From the NCBI GenBank assembly GCA_016871855.1, contig VHBQ01000003.1:28484-92483 (forward strand): a DNA stretch of 64,000 nt. The letters are read 5' to 3'. The notes beneath the pieces were generated by a model. The model was given only the letters and a program-made list of their open reading frames with translations. It was not told the origin of the DNA and ran no database searches. The translations under genes and the position numbers were made by a program. Source of the stretch: Gemmatimonadota bacterium (GTDB lineage Bacteria; Gemmatimonadota; Gemmatimonadetes; Gemmatimonadales; Gemmatimonadaceae). This document shows, one piece after another, positions 43,950 through 54,100 of the stretch (position 1 is the first letter of the stretch; each line of letters opens with the position of its first letter).

Positions 43950-45206
43950 TCACTCGTATCTCAGCGCATCCACCGGATCGAGCCGCGCCGCGCGAGCCGC
44001 CGGGAGCATCCCGAACAGCACGCCGGTCACCGCGCTCGCGCCCAGCGCGGCCACCACGGCCAGCGGCGGCACCGAGGCGGCAATGGGGCTGTACTCGCGC
44101 ACGATCACCGCCACGCCCCAGCCAATGAACAGCCCGACGGCGCCGCCAATGCCGGTGAGCGTCACGGCCTCGATCAGGAACTGCAGCAGGATGTTCGCCC
44201 GCGTCGCCCCCAGCGCCTTCCGCACGCCGATCTCGCGGGTCCGCTCGGTGACCGAGATCATCATGATGGCCACCACACCCACGCCGCCCACGATCAGCCC
44301 CACCGCCGACAACGCGATCATCACCAGGAAGAACATCCCGAAGATCTTGTTGTAGGTGTCCATGATCTTGTCTTGCGTGATGATCGCGAAGTTCGACTCG
44401 CGGCCCGGACGCAGCCCCCGCATCCCGCGCAGGGTAGCGGTTACGTCGTCGACCAGCTCGTCGGGGCGGTAGCCGACCCGCGGTTTCACGGCGAGCCCCA
44501 TGTCGCGGATCTGCACGTTCAAGTGGCGGCCAAGCGATTGAATGGGCATCACGACCTTCGCGCGGTCGCCGCCGCCGGAGAGAAACGAAGCGTTGTCGCG
44601 GTACACGCCGATCACCGTGAACGGCGTGCCGTTCACCATGATCTCCTTGCCGATCGGATCGCTGTCGCCGAAGAGACGATCGCGGGTGACGGTCGTGAGC
44701 ACCACGACGCGAGCCGCGCTCCGGGCCTCCTGGTCGGTGAACGCGCGCCCGTCCATCATCTCCGGCGCGCCGAGCTCGGACCAATTCCCCGTGTAGGACT
44801 CGATGGATGCCGAGGGCAGGTACCGGTCGCGGTAACGCACCGACCCGCCCCAGAACATCGCGGCGCCCACGGTCGCCGCCCCGTCGAGTCGTTGCAGCGC
44901 CTCCATCTCGGCGAACCGGATGGGTGGGTTGGACAGCCACTTGCAGGTGTCCCCCGTGCCGTCGCACGCCTCGAACGTGATCGGGTAGCGCTGGACGTAG
45001 AACGTGGTCGGCCCCGTGGACTCGAGGTCCTTCGCGACGCTGAGGTTGATGCCGTGCACGGCGGCCGAGATGACCACCACGACGAAAACGCCGACCGCGA
45101 TGCCCAGGATGGTCAGGCCGGCCCGAACGCGATTGGCCTTCAGTGCGTCGAGGGCGATTCGCATCCCCTCGAGGATCTGTGAGGCGCGCGCAGCGATCCA
45201 AGTCAT
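43950..45206 (-). CDS. MacB/FtsX-type ABC permease A3
   Basis: A 418-residue type A permease: ALKANRVRAGLTILGIAVG at the first membrane segment, TERTREIGVRKALGATRANI and the end DPVDALRYE. The periplasmic domain carries FEACDGTGDTCKW, a cysteine loop matching that of A2. It starts six bases after the B3 stop, so A3 and B3 are tightly linked. Confidence 0.9.
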   Translation of the reverse strand: MTWIAARASQILEGMRIALDALKANRVRAGLTILGIAVGVFVVVVISAAVHGINLSVAKDLESTGPTTFYVQRYPITFEACDGTGDTCKWLSNPPIRFAEMEALQRLDGAATVGAAMFWGGSVRYRDRYLPSASIESYTGNWSELGAPEMMDGRAFTDQEARSAARVVVLTTVTRDRLFGDSDPIGKEIMVNGTPFTVIGVYRDNASFLSGGGDRAKVVMPIQSLGRHLNVQIRDMGLAVKPRVGYRPDELVDDVTATLRGMRGLRPGRESNFAIITQDKIMDTYNKIFGMFFLVMIALSAVGLIVGGVGVVAIMMISVTERTREIGVRKALGATRANILLQFLIEAVTLTGIGGAVGLFIGWGVAVIVREYSPIAASVPPLAVVAALGASAVTGVLFGMLPAARAARLDPVDALRYE

Positions 45207-45212
45207 GGGCGG

Positions 45213-46460
45213 CTACTCCTGGCGCAGGGCTGCAATGGGGTCGAGCAGGGAGGCGCGGCTGGCCGGATAGACGCCGCTGATGATCCCCACGCCCGCGCCA
45301 AGGCCGACGCCGACCACCACCGACCAAGGCGCGACGCTGGCCGGGAGCGGGGTCAGCGCGGCGATGACCTCGGCCATCCCCACGCCCAGCGCGATCCCGA
45401 CGGCGGCGCCGACGGTGCTGAGCGTGGCCGATTCGACCAGGAACTGGCTCAGGATGTCCACGCGGCGCGCGCCCAGCGCCTTCCGGATGCCGATTTCGCG
45501 GGTGCGCTCGGCCACCGCCACCAGCATGATGTTCATGATCACGATCGCGCCGACGACCAGCCCGATGGCGGGCAACGCGATGCCGGCCAGCACGAGGTAG
45601 CGCTTGAGCTTGTTCCAGAATTCGAGCGCGCTCTCAGACGTCTGCAGCGAGAAGTTGTCCGGCTGGCCGGGGCGGAGCTTGTGCCTTGTGCGCATCACCT
45701 GCCGCACGCGCTCCTGCGCCTCGGTCATCTGCGACGCCGAGGGCACCTGCACGATGATCGCGTCGACGATGGTCGGCACGCGGTTGAGGAGGCGATGGAC
45801 CGGCGCCTGCCACGGGGCAAAGACCTGGTTGTCGAAGGAGAGGCCGAACGCGCTTCCCTGTGTTTCGAGCACGCCGACGACGGTGTAGGGGAGGCCGCCC
45901 ATGCGCAGCTCGCGGCCGATCGGGTTCAGCCCCGGGAAGAGGCGCTTCTCGATGTCCGGGCCGATGATGACCACCGGCGTCCCCATCTCCAGTTCCTGCG
46001 GGGTGAACTCGCGCCCCTCGGCAACGACGAACTTCCGGATGGCGAAGAAGTCGCCTTCGATGGCGCTGATCTGGGCGTTGCGCGGTCCGCCGGAATAGCG
46101 CGAGGAGACGGGGAGGTTGTTGTCGCTGACCACCGCCCAGCGCGTGTCGGCGGGGAGCGCCTCGACCACCGGGGCCACGTCATCGTGGTACAGGCGCGGC
46201 CGGCGACGGTACGACTCCCAGACCGAAGGATCCACGTCGCCCATGTTGATGTTCGGGCGGTGGCGCAGCTCGAACGAATTCACTCCGATCAACTTGCCGA
46301 TCAGATCCTGCTCCATGTACCGCCCCATCCCCTCGACAATGGAGACCACGGCGATAAGGAACATGACGCCGATGCAGACGCCGAGAAGCGTGAAGAAGCT
46401 CTTGAGCTTCTGGGCGCGAATGGTGTTCAGCGCGAGGCGGATGGACTCGAAGAAAAGCAT
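45213..46460 (-). CDS. MacB/FtsX-type ABC permease B3
   Basis: A 415-residue type B permease and the first permease of the cluster. It has AQKLKSFFTLLGVCIGVMF, AERTREIGIRKALGARRVDI and the end DPIAALRQE. The ATG at 46460 gives MLFFESIRLALNTI, in line with the start of B2; a longer in-frame reading to 46613 would run through a repeat and is rejected. A 211-base gap with a hairpin separates it from the ATPase gene. Confidence 0.9.
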   Translation of the reverse strand: MLFFESIRLALNTIRAQKLKSFFTLLGVCIGVMFLIAVVSIVEGMGRYMEQDLIGKLIGVNSFELRHRPNINMGDVDPSVWESYRRRPRLYHDDVAPVVEALPADTRWAVVSDNNLPVSSRYSGGPRNAQISAIEGDFFAIRKFVVAEGREFTPQELEMGTPVVIIGPDIEKRLFPGLNPIGRELRMGGLPYTVVGVLETQGSAFGLSFDNQVFAPWQAPVHRLLNRVPTIVDAIIVQVPSASQMTEAQERVRQVMRTRHKLRPGQPDNFSLQTSESALEFWNKLKRYLVLAGIALPAIGLVVGAIVIMNIMLVAVAERTREIGIRKALGARRVDILSQFLVESATLSTVGAAVGIALGVGMAEVIAALTPLPASVAPWSVVVGVGLGAGVGIISGVYPASRASLLDPIAALRQE

Positions 46461-46500
46461 ACAGTCCTTACGGTAGGCGCCGGGGGGGAGTTTCTGGGGC

Positions 46501-46674
46501 GATCGAGGACTTGGACCGAGGATTTCGATAGAGGACCACGACCAAGGAACGGGATTGGCGATTGGTGCGGCCCGGGCAAGCAAAGCGGCCCCGTCGGGGG
46601 GCCGCTCTGCCATCGAAAGTCGGAATCCGAAGTCGACGTCCTCGATCGGAATCCGGGCTCCACGTCCTCAATCA
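46501..46674. repeat. Imperfect inverted repeat between ATPase and permease B3
   Basis: GATCGAGGAC-like blocks at the left (46501-46543) are repeated in reverse complement at the right, where two copies of a GGATTCCGA-GAGGACGT block end in the ATPase stop codon. About 33 of the outer 43 positions agree. A GC hairpin lies near the middle. It fills most of the gap. Confidence 0.65.
46585..46605 (-). terminator. Hairpin after the ATPase gene
   Basis: GCGGCCCC pairs with GGGGCCGC around a short loop, with one extra G. Read on the - strand it is followed by TTTGCTT. It may partly end transcription after tolC-macA-ATPase so that the permeases are expressed less. Confidence 0.55.
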
Positions 46675-47490
46675 GCCCTTCTTCGCCTCGATGATATGCG
46701 AGTTGTCGTTGACAAACCGCTCGCGGCGCGTGTCGCTCGAGACCTGGCCGTCGTGCAGCGCCACGACGCGACGGGCGTGCGCGGCGATGTCGGCCTCGTG
46801 CGTCACCATGATGACCGTCTGCCCCTGCTCGGCGAGCTCCTCGAACACCTTCATGATCTCGGACGACGTCGTCGAGTCGAGGTTGCCGGTGGGTTCGTCG
46901 GCGAGGAGGATGGACGGGTTGTTCACCAGCGCCCGCGCGATGGCCACGCGCTGGCGCTGGCCGCCGGACAGCTCATTCGGCTTGTGGTGCATGCGGCTGG
47001 TCAGCTGCACGCGCTCAAGCGCGTACGCCGCCGTCTCGCGGCGCTGCTTGGCCGACATGCCGGCGTACACGAGCGGCAGTTCGACGTTGTGCAGCGCCGT
47101 CGCGCGCGGCAGGAGGTTGAACGTCTGGAAGACGAAGCCGATCTCCTTGTTCCGGATGCGCGCCAGTTCGTCGTCCTTCATGGACGAGACCAGCGTGCCG
47201 TTCAGCCAGTACTCGCCGTCGGTGGGCGTGTCGAGGCAGCCGACGATGTTCATCAGCGTCGACTTGCCGGAGCCTGACGGGCCCATGATGGCCACGTACT
47301 CGTTGCGCCGGATGGCGACGTCCACGCCGCGCAGGGCGCGGACGATTTCGCCGCCCATATCGTACTCGCGCTTGATGCCGCGCGTCACGATGACCCAGTC
47401 GCGGCTGGGGGTCACCCCGGCCTGCGAGGTGACCGCCTGACGTTCCGCCGTGGTGCTGAGCGGCGCTTCTGCGTGCGTGGTGTCGCTCAC
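46672..47490 (-). CDS. ABC transporter ATPase, MacB/LolD type
   Basis: A 272-residue nucleotide-binding subunit. Walker A is GPSGSGKST at residues 70-78, the Q-loop [11 protein letters not shown], signature [15 protein letters not shown] and Walker [14 protein letters not shown] are all intact, with the switch histidine in MVTHEAD. It has an N-terminal extension of about 35 residues. It is the only ABC ATPase in a cluster of six permeases. It overlaps the adaptor gene by four bases. Confidence 0.95.
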   Translation of the reverse strand: MSDTTHAEAPLSTTAERQAVTSQAGVTPSRDWVIVTRGIKREYDMGGEIVRALRGVDVAIRRNEYVAIMGPSGSGKSTLMNIVGCLDTPTDGEYWLNGTLVSSMKDDELARIRNKEIGFVFQTFNLLPRATALHNVELPLVYAGMSAKQRRETAAYALERVQLTSRMHHKPNELSGGQRQRVAIARALVNNPSILLADEPTGNLDSTTSSEIMKVFEELAEQGQTVIMVTHEADIAAHARRVVALHDGQVSSDTRRERFVNDNSHIIEAKKG

Positions 47491-48761
47491 GACTTCTTCT
47501 CCCCGGGCTTCTGCTCCGACTGCTTGGCTTCGCGCACGATGGTGCCGTCCTTGAGTTCGCGGATGGCCTGGTAAGTGCCCCCCACGATGCGCTCCCCGTC
47601 CTTCACGCCGGAGAGGACCTCGAAGTACTTCTCGCCGGCGATCCCTACCTTAACGGGCCGGAAGGTCACTTTGTTGGTCCCGTCCACCACGAAGACTCCT
47701 TCCACGTCCTTCTTGCCAACCTGCTTCACCGGCGCCTTGGCGTTCGGGACGGAGTCGGTGCTCTTGAGCTCCTCGTTCTCCCGGACCGTCAGCGCGATGA
47801 TCGGGATCGCCATCACCTGCGTGCGGGTGTCGGTGATGACCTTCGCGGTCGCCGAGAAGTCCTGGCGGGTGTCGGTGGGCGGATTGATGAGGCGGATCTT
47901 CACCTCGTAGTCGATGGCCTGATCGCCGGTCGCGGTCGTCGCGCCGCGCACGGAGCTCTGCGAGATCTCGGCCACCCGCCCGATGAAGGTCGTGTCCGGG
48001 AACGCGTCGATCTGCACCACGGCCGAGTCCCCCAGCGAGATGCGCGACACGTCGGTCTCGTCCACCTTCACCTTGGTCTCCAGCACGCTCATGTCGGCGA
48101 TGGTCATCAGCGTCGCCGCGTCCTTGTTGAACGTCCCCTGCACGGCCGTTTCGCCGTTCTCGACGTTGAGCCGCGTGACGCGCCCCGACATCGGGGCATA
48201 GATGTTCGTGCGCGAGAGCTGCCACCGCGCGTCCTTGAGCGAGGCCTCGGCCTGCTTCACCGATTCCTGCGCGGCCTCGAAGAGGGCCTGATTGACTTCG
48301 ACGGTGGTGCGCAGCTGCTCCAGCTGTTCGTCGGAGATGAGCGTCGGGTTGGTCTTCTTGATCTCCGCGGAGCGCTCGTACGTCCGGGTGTTCTGGGTCA
48401 GGTTGGCCCGCGCCTGCGCGAGCCCCGCGCGCGCGTTGGCCAGCGCCGCCTCAGCGCGCTGCACCTGGCTCTCGAACTGCTGCGGGTCGATCTGCAGCAG
48501 CAGCTGCCCCTTGGTCACCATATCGCCCATCTTGACGTTCAGGGCGACGATCTTGCCGGTGATGTCGGCGGACAGGTCCACCTTGGTGCGCGGCGTAACC
48601 TGCCCGCTGGCCGTGACCGAGGCCACGAGATCGCGCTTCTGCACGGCCTCGATGCGGACTTCGGTGCCCTTCTTCTTGGCCTTCTGCATCTGCAGGAAGC
48701 CGAGGCCGCCTACGGCGACGACGCCGACGCCGATGAGAATCCACTTGGTACGCTTGGTCAT
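47487..48761 (-). CDS. MacA-like periplasmic adaptor (HlyD/RND family)
   Basis: A 424-residue membrane-fusion protein. An N-terminal anchor ([17 protein letters not shown]) is followed by a lipoyl half ([20 protein letters not shown]), a long helical hairpin (about 95-180), the second lipoyl half ([18 protein letters not shown]), and beta-barrel and membrane-proximal domains. It should link the permeases to the TolC-like channel. It starts 12 bases after the TolC-like gene. Confidence 0.93.
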   Translation of the reverse strand: MTKRTKWILIGVGVVAVGGLGFLQMQKAKKKGTEVRIEAVQKRDLVASVTASGQVTPRTKVDLSADITGKIVALNVKMGDMVTKGQLLLQIDPQQFESQVQRAEAALANARAGLAQARANLTQNTRTYERSAEIKKTNPTLISDEQLEQLRTTVEVNQALFEAAQESVKQAEASLKDARWQLSRTNIYAPMSGRVTRLNVENGETAVQGTFNKDAATLMTIADMSVLETKVKVDETDVSRISLGDSAVVQIDAFPDTTFIGRVAEISQSSVRGATTATGDQAIDYEVKIRLINPPTDTRQDFSATAKVITDTRTQVMAIPIIALTVRENEELKSTDSVPNAKAPVKQVGKKDVEGVFVVDGTNKVTFRPVKVGIAGEKYFEVLSGVKDGERIVGGTYQAIRELKDGTIVREAKQSEQKPGEKKS

Positions 48762-48773
48762 GGTCTGTCTCTC

Positions 48774-50240
48774 TTAGCGGAGGGGACGGCCCACCGCGTT
48801 CTCGAGCGCGGCCCAGGCACGGTGATAGTCGTAGATGGCGGCGATCCGGTCGGTGGAGGCGCGCTCGTAGTCATTGCGGGCCTGCACCAGCTCGACGAAC
48901 GAGCTGACACCCACGCGGTAGCGCGCCTGCGCCAGCGTGAGGGCTTCCTGCGCGGCCGCCGCGTTCTGCTCCTGCAGGCCGACCGTGCGATAGGCCGCCT
49001 GCAGCGAAGTCCAGGTGGCCGTCACGTCGGCGGCGAGCTGGAGCTCCTGCCGCCGCACGTCGTAGCGCGCGTTGTCACGCGCGATCTGCGCTTCCTGCAG
49101 TCGCTGCTCGCGCCCGAACTTGTCGAACAGCGGGAGCGAGACGGTCAGCGCCAAGTTGTACGGGCTCGATGTGAAGTCGAACGGGAACGTCTTGTTGGCG
49201 TCGCGCACTGCCTGCGCCGCCGCCGGGGTCCAGGTCATCGCGTTGCACTTGGCGCCGATCGAGCTCAGCCCGGCGCCACGCCGAAGGGAATCGGTGGTGA
49301 AGCAGCTCGCCTGGCTCGACAGCATCTGGCCCTGCGCCTGCGCCACCAGGAAGTCGGCGTTCTTGTACTGCGTGGTGTAGCCGCCGAGCTGCGCGCCCAG
49401 CGACACCGTCGGCGTGTACGCGCCCCGCGCCGACTGCACGAGGTGCGCGGCCGCCGTCTGGCGCGACTGGAAGCCCTGCAGCGTGGGGTTGCTCTTGCGC
49501 GCGATGTCGAGCAGCTGGTTCAGCTCAAACGACGGCGACGTGACGGTGGTCAGCGGCACGAGTTCAACCGGGCCGGGGCGCGCCACGCCCAACTGCTGGA
49601 ACAGCTTGAGCTGGTCCACCTCGGCGGTGTTGCGCGCGCGGAGCGCGATCACCTGCTGCTGGCCGATGGCCACTTCGGCGCGCTTCACGTCGAGTGAGGT
49701 GCCCGACCCGACCTCCACCCGCGCCTTGGCGAGATCGAGATCCAGCCGCACCTTGGTCAGGAGCGAGTCCTGCAGCGCCGCGTTGGCCTGGCTCTGCAGC
49801 GCGGAGAGGAACTGCGTCACGACCCCGGCGCGGAGCCCGACTTCGGCGGCGGCGACATCGGCCTCTGCCGCGTCCACGTTGGCGCGGGCGCGCCGCAGCT
49901 CCGTGACGGTGGAGGCCGACATCCGCGCGTTGAAGTTGAGTCCCCAGTTGCTCGAGATGATGTCCGAGGTCGCACCGAAGGCCACGCCGCCGAAGAACTC
50001 CTGCTTGCCCTGGCGATAGCCCGTCCCGAAGGACGCGTCAGCCCCCGGCATGAAGGCACCGTACGCCGAGCGGAGTGCCAGCGTCGCGCGCGTTCGGCCG
50101 CTCAGCTGCTGCTGGTAGACCGGGTTGTTCTTCTTGGCGATGCCGATGGCGTCGTCGAGGGTCAGCGTCGCGGGCGCCGCCTGCGCGGCGGCCGAGGCGG
50201 CGACTCCGGAGACGACCAGGGCGGTCAGTAGATTTCGCAT
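48774..50240 (-). CDS. TolC family outer membrane channel
   Basis: A 488-residue protein with a signal peptide (RNLLTALVVSGVAASAAAQA) and two repeated halves of outer-membrane efflux type, including LTLDDAIGIAKKNNP at the start of the first and ALTLAQARYRVGVSSFVELVQ in the second. A loop in the second half holds two cysteines (SQASCF and GAKCNA). It is the first gene of the cluster and completes a tripartite exporter with the adaptor and the permeases. The ATG at 50240 is preferred to an in-frame start at 50255. Confidence 0.92.
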   Translation of the reverse strand: MRNLLTALVVSGVAASAAAQAAPATLTLDDAIGIAKKNNPVYQQQLSGRTRATLALRSAYGAFMPGADASFGTGYRQGKQEFFGGVAFGATSDIISSNWGLNFNARMSASTVTELRRARANVDAAEADVAAAEVGLRAGVVTQFLSALQSQANAALQDSLLTKVRLDLDLAKARVEVGSGTSLDVKRAEVAIGQQQVIALRARNTAEVDQLKLFQQLGVARPGPVELVPLTTVTSPSFELNQLLDIARKSNPTLQGFQSRQTAAAHLVQSARGAYTPTVSLGAQLGGYTTQYKNADFLVAQAQGQMLSSQASCFTTDSLRRGAGLSSIGAKCNAMTWTPAAAQAVRDANKTFPFDFTSSPYNLALTVSLPLFDKFGREQRLQEAQIARDNARYDVRRQELQLAADVTATWTSLQAAYRTVGLQEQNAAAAQEALTLAQARYRVGVSSFVELVQARNDYERASTDRIAAIYDYHRAWAALENAVGRPLR

Positions 50241-50271
50241 GTCCGAGGCATCCAATCGTTAGGTCCGAGGC
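50241..50271. promoter_or_regulatory. Direct repeats before the tolC-like gene, possible operator
   Basis: GTCCGAGGC occurs at 50241-50249 and again at 50263-50271, 22 bases apart, about two helical turns. The first copy touches the start codon and the second touches the candidate -10. A regulator bound here could block transcription of the export cluster. Confidence 0.4.
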
Positions 50272-50302
50272 TTCGTACGGCGCCCCGGGCAGTAAGTTTC
50301 AA
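50272..50302 (-). promoter_or_regulatory. Possible promoter of the export cluster
   Basis: On the - strand TTGAAA (50302-50297) and TACGAA (50277-50272) are separated by 19 bases, a little more than the usual 17. It is placed well to drive tolC and the downstream genes. Medium to low certainty. Confidence 0.35.
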
Positions 50303-50373
50303 TCCGACACGAGTGATCATCGGCCCGCTTAGGCGCCTGCGGTGTGGCAGCCGGCACGGCGGCCCGTCGAGGC

Positions 50374-51069
50374 CTACCGCGCGACCGTCCGCGGCGCCTC
50401 ATCCCGGACCGCGACGAGGGCGTCCGATACCATCGCGACCTTCAGAACCCGTCCCTCGCGATCCACCCAGACTTGCCGCTCCGTCCCACTCGCATCCTCG
50501 CGGACGGCATACCGGCGCGCTTCGATTGCCACCAGGGCGATCGAGACGCGATCCTCGCCCAGGTCCTCCACGGTAAGGCCCACCACCAGCCCGCGGCTTG
50601 GCACCACCGCCATCACCCGACCTGGGCCTCGGGCGACCACGAACTGGAGAGGGTGCAGCACGCCGTCATCGACGATCAACGCGTCCGGTGGGAGCATCAG
50701 TTCCCGTGCCGACTCGCCGACCTGCCGGCGGGCCCGCGCGCTGTAGCGACGGCCGGTGATCTCCGCGCGGTAGCTCTCGCCGGCCCGGCCATCGTCCGTG
50801 AAGCTGGACTGGAACCGCACGGGCCGGCCGAGCGAATCCGCGTTGAGATCCACGGTGGTCCGGCGCGCGCCAGCGACGACCACGCCGCGCGTCAGCGTCT
50901 CGTAGGCGCCCGGCGTCGTCGGCACGTGGCGAATGGAGAAGTCCTCACGGCCGACCCGGGTGCCCGCGCGGGTGATCGTGAAGCTTCCCTCGTCGACGAC
51001 GGTGACCTGCGCGGGTACCGCGGGGGCCCAGAGGACGAGAAGGGAGAGCGAAAGGAGGGTGTGGCGCAT
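50374..51069 (-). CDS. Secreted protein of unknown function
   Basis: A 231-residue protein with a Sec signal peptide (TLLSLSLLVLWAPAVPAQ). The mature part is beta-rich with repeated patterns such as GSFTITRAGTRVGREDFSI and RVSIALVAIEARRYAV, and ends in VWVDREGRVLKVAM, reminiscent of DUF6134- or DUF3108-like lipid-binding beta sheets, but no family is certain. It is 133 bases upstream of the tolC-like gene on the same strand, and divergent from the histidine kinase gene. Confidence 0.72.
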   Translation of the reverse strand: MRHTLLSLSLLVLWAPAVPAQVTVVDEGSFTITRAGTRVGREDFSIRHVPTTPGAYETLTRGVVVAGARRTTVDLNADSLGRPVRFQSSFTDDGRAGESYRAEITGRRYSARARRQVGESARELMLPPDALIVDDGVLHPLQFVVARGPGRVMAVVPSRGLVVGLTVEDLGEDRVSIALVAIEARRYAVREDASGTERQVWVDREGRVLKVAMVSDALVAVRDEAPRTVAR

Positions 51070-51134
51070 GAGAGACCATTAATGATAGGCCCTCAGCGCA
51101 TACCCTGCACGTCCCGCGGTGTGCCGCGTCGTCG

Positions 51135-51152
51135 CCACAGCGCCCGCTGTGG
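51135..51152. promoter_or_regulatory. 8-bp inverted repeat before the histidine kinase gene
   Basis: CCACAGCG and CGCTGTGG are separated by two bases, in the 99-base gap between divergent genes. It is close to the candidate -10 TATTTT and may be an operator. Confidence 0.35.
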
Positions 51153-51154
51153 GG

Positions 51155-51160
51155 TATTTT
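51155..51160 (+). promoter_or_regulatory. Possible -10 of the histidine kinase gene
   Basis: TATTTT lies eight bases before the GTG at 51169. No Shine-Dalgarno stands between them, so the transcript may be leaderless. No clear -35 is present. Confidence 0.3.
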
Positions 51161-51168
51161 CTCCGCGA

Positions 51169-54100
51169 GTGACAATCCTCGACCCGTCGCCGCCCACGGT
51201 TCGCCGAACCGGGCCCGTCCTGCCCCCGTCGGCGTGGATGCCGTCGGCGGCCGCCATTGTCCTGACGGCGGCCGCGTGGATTCGCACGCAGCAGCCGCTC
51301 TGGCTCTGGCTGTGTGCGTTCGCTTCGCTCGTGGCCATCGCCGCGCTGGGACGTCGCCGCCGCACGGGGCGCGAGACGGTCTTCCTGGCCCTCGCCGTCC
51401 TCTTCATCGCCGACGGCACCTGGACGCGCGCGGAGCGGGTGCGGCGCGAATCGGACTGGCCCACGTGGAGCCGGCAGGCGGCGGCGCGCGGCACGGAGGC
51501 GTTCGCCCGCCGCATCGAGACGACGGCGGCCGACCTGCTGGACGCGGTGCAGCGCGCGGCGTCCGACGGTGTCTCGGGGGCGGAGGCGTGGGATGCGATG
51601 GAACGCGTGGTGCGGTCGCATCCCGAACGGGCGATCCTGCGGAGTCGCGCCGGACAGCCGGAGGTGTGGGCGGGCCGACTGCACGTCCCCGTGGACTCGC
51701 TTCCGGCCACGCACGGCGTGATGGCCACGCCCTTCTATCTGGCGCTCTACGTTGCCGCGACGCGAGGGGAGGTGACGGTCGCGGCCACCGCGGTGCTGCA
51801 CGCCGAGCCTCCGGCGGATGAACTGGTGCCGGCGCTCGACGCACGCGCGTCGCGTCCGGCCGGGATCGCCGGCTTTTCGTTCGCACCGGCCGACGCGCCC
51901 GGTGATTCCCTGCGGCGCGTCGTCGTGAACGGCGATGCGGTCCTCGCGGTGCGAGCGGTCGTCGCCCCGCCTGAGGTGGTGGCGCTGGAGGCGCTGGAGC
52001 GGTCGCGCTGGCGCGGTGGCGTGGCGCTCGCCGCGCTGGCGCTGCTCTTCATTGCGACGGCGTGGCGTCGTGAGCATCACCTGCGCACGCGGCTGGTCGC
52101 GCTGCTCACAGTGACCGCGTCCGTGGCGGTGCTGCCGCTCGGGTCGTTCTCGAACCTCTCGCGCTGGTTTGACGCGGGCCTCTACTTCACACCGACGCTG
52201 GGCCCGCTGAGTGCCAACGTCGCGGCACTGATCACGGTCAGCGCGCTCACGCTAATGGCGCTCTTCGCCGTGCTGCGCCACCGCCCGGGGAGCCAGGCCC
52301 GGTGGGTGTGGGGCGCCGTCCTCGTGGTCGTCGCGTCCGTCACGCCGTTCCTGCTTCGCGACCTGGCGCGCGGCATCCGACTGCCGCTTGACGGCACGCC
52401 GGCATCGCTGTGGCTGGCGTGGGAGGTTTCGATCTTCCTCGCGGCGTTTGCCGTGCTGCTGCTGGGAGTGACCGCGGGGCAGGCGGTGGTGGGCGCGCGG
52501 CGGGGCCTGCCCGGCTGGCCGGCGCCGTTGCTGGCCGGGCTCTCCGCGCTCATGGCGCCGATGCTGCTCGAGGCGCCGGGGCGGCTCCCCGGGTGGTATC
52601 CGGTGCTCTGGATCGCCGCCATCGCGGCGCTCGCGACGGCGCGCCGCGCCCGGCGCGCGCTGCTGCGCACCGCGTTCGTGGCGGCCTGTGGCGCCGTGAC
52701 CCTCGTCTGGTCGGCGTCGGTTCGGCAGCGCGTCCAACTCGCGCAGGCTGACGTGGTCGGGCTGGGCGCCGTGGATCCGGATGCCGCGTCGCTTCTCCAG
52801 CGGTTGGCGTCAGAGCTCGCGCTCGCGGCCGCGCCGACGAACCGCACGGCGCTGCTCGGCCGCTATGCAGCGAGTGAACTGGGGGCCGCCGGGTTCCCGG
52901 CGGAACTGACCGCGTGGGACTCGCTGGGACGGCCCGTGGCCGACCTGCGCGTCGCGATGGCGCCGGGAACGACCGAGGGACTCGCCGATTTCGCCGCCGA
53001 GGCGCGCCGGCTGGCTCGGCCCGTGCTGCGCGAGACCATCCCGGCTCCGCTCGCCCAACTGGTGCTGGCGGTGCCGCATCGCGGCGGCGATGTCACCACG
53101 GTCGTGGTCTCGCCGCGCACGAGACTGGTTCCAGCGGATCCGTTCATCGCGCTCGTGGGTCTCGGCCAGTCGCCCAACGCCGAGCCGCCGTACAGCCTGC
53201 AAGTGGGCGACGCGCGTGAGGTCTCGGCGCGTGCGGCGCGCTGGTCACGTCGCGCGAATGAGTTGCATGGCGACTGGGTGGTCCCCGTGGGCGACGCCGG
53301 GGCCGCGCGTGTGCACGCCCGCGTGGACTTGCGCGGACTCGAGGCGCTGGTACCGCGTGGCGCGCTGCTCGTGATGCTGAATGTGCTGCTCGTCTCGCTG
53401 CTGTGGGGCCTGCTCTTCGCCGCCGAGGGCACCGGCGTTCGCTGGCTGCGGGTGCAGGTGCGCGGCTGGCCGCGCAGCTACCGGTTGCGACTCTCGCTGG
53501 CCCTGTTTGCGTTCTTCGTGCTTCCTGCGGGAGGATTTGCGGCGTGGAGCTACCGCCGCCTGCAGGCGGATGATCGGCAGAGTCGCGACCTCCTCGTGCG
53601 CGAGACCCTGCGCGGCGTAGCGACCTCGTCCGACAGCGTGCAGTTGAGCGAGGCGGCCGCGCGCTTCGACACGCCGCTGCTGCTCTTCGCGGACGGGCTC
53701 CTCATCGGGACCAGCGATCCGCTGATCGATGCGCTCGCGCCTGTGGGCCGGCTCCTTCCCCCGGCTGTGGTGCGCGCGCTCGGCGACAACGATGAACTGC
53801 TCGCCGGAATGGACGAACGCGTCGGGCGCGGCCGTGTGCGGTTCGGCTACCTGACCATCGAGCCAGGTGGCGCGCGGCTCGTGCTCTCGGCGCCGGCGCG
53901 GAGCGACGAGCGGGCGCTCGACCGCCGCCGTCGCGACGTCGCCGTGCTGGTGCTGGTCGTCACGGCGCTGGGCGCGCTCGCCGCGTTCTGGCTCAGCGGC
54001 ATCGCCGCGCGCACGTTTGCGCGCCCCATCGACACCCTGCGGCGCGGTGCGCTTGCCGTGGCGGGGGGCGCGCGCGAACCGTTGCCTGGCGGTCAGCCGC

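Noticed and set aside
46461-46613. A longer N-terminus for permease B3
   Set aside because: It would be translated from a repeat-rich gap and does not match the start of the sister permeases B1 and B2.
50344-51168. A 275-codon N-terminal extension of the histidine kinase
   Set aside because: The extra part is antisense to the secreted protein gene and has no membrane or domain signal; the GTG at 51169 is a sounder start.
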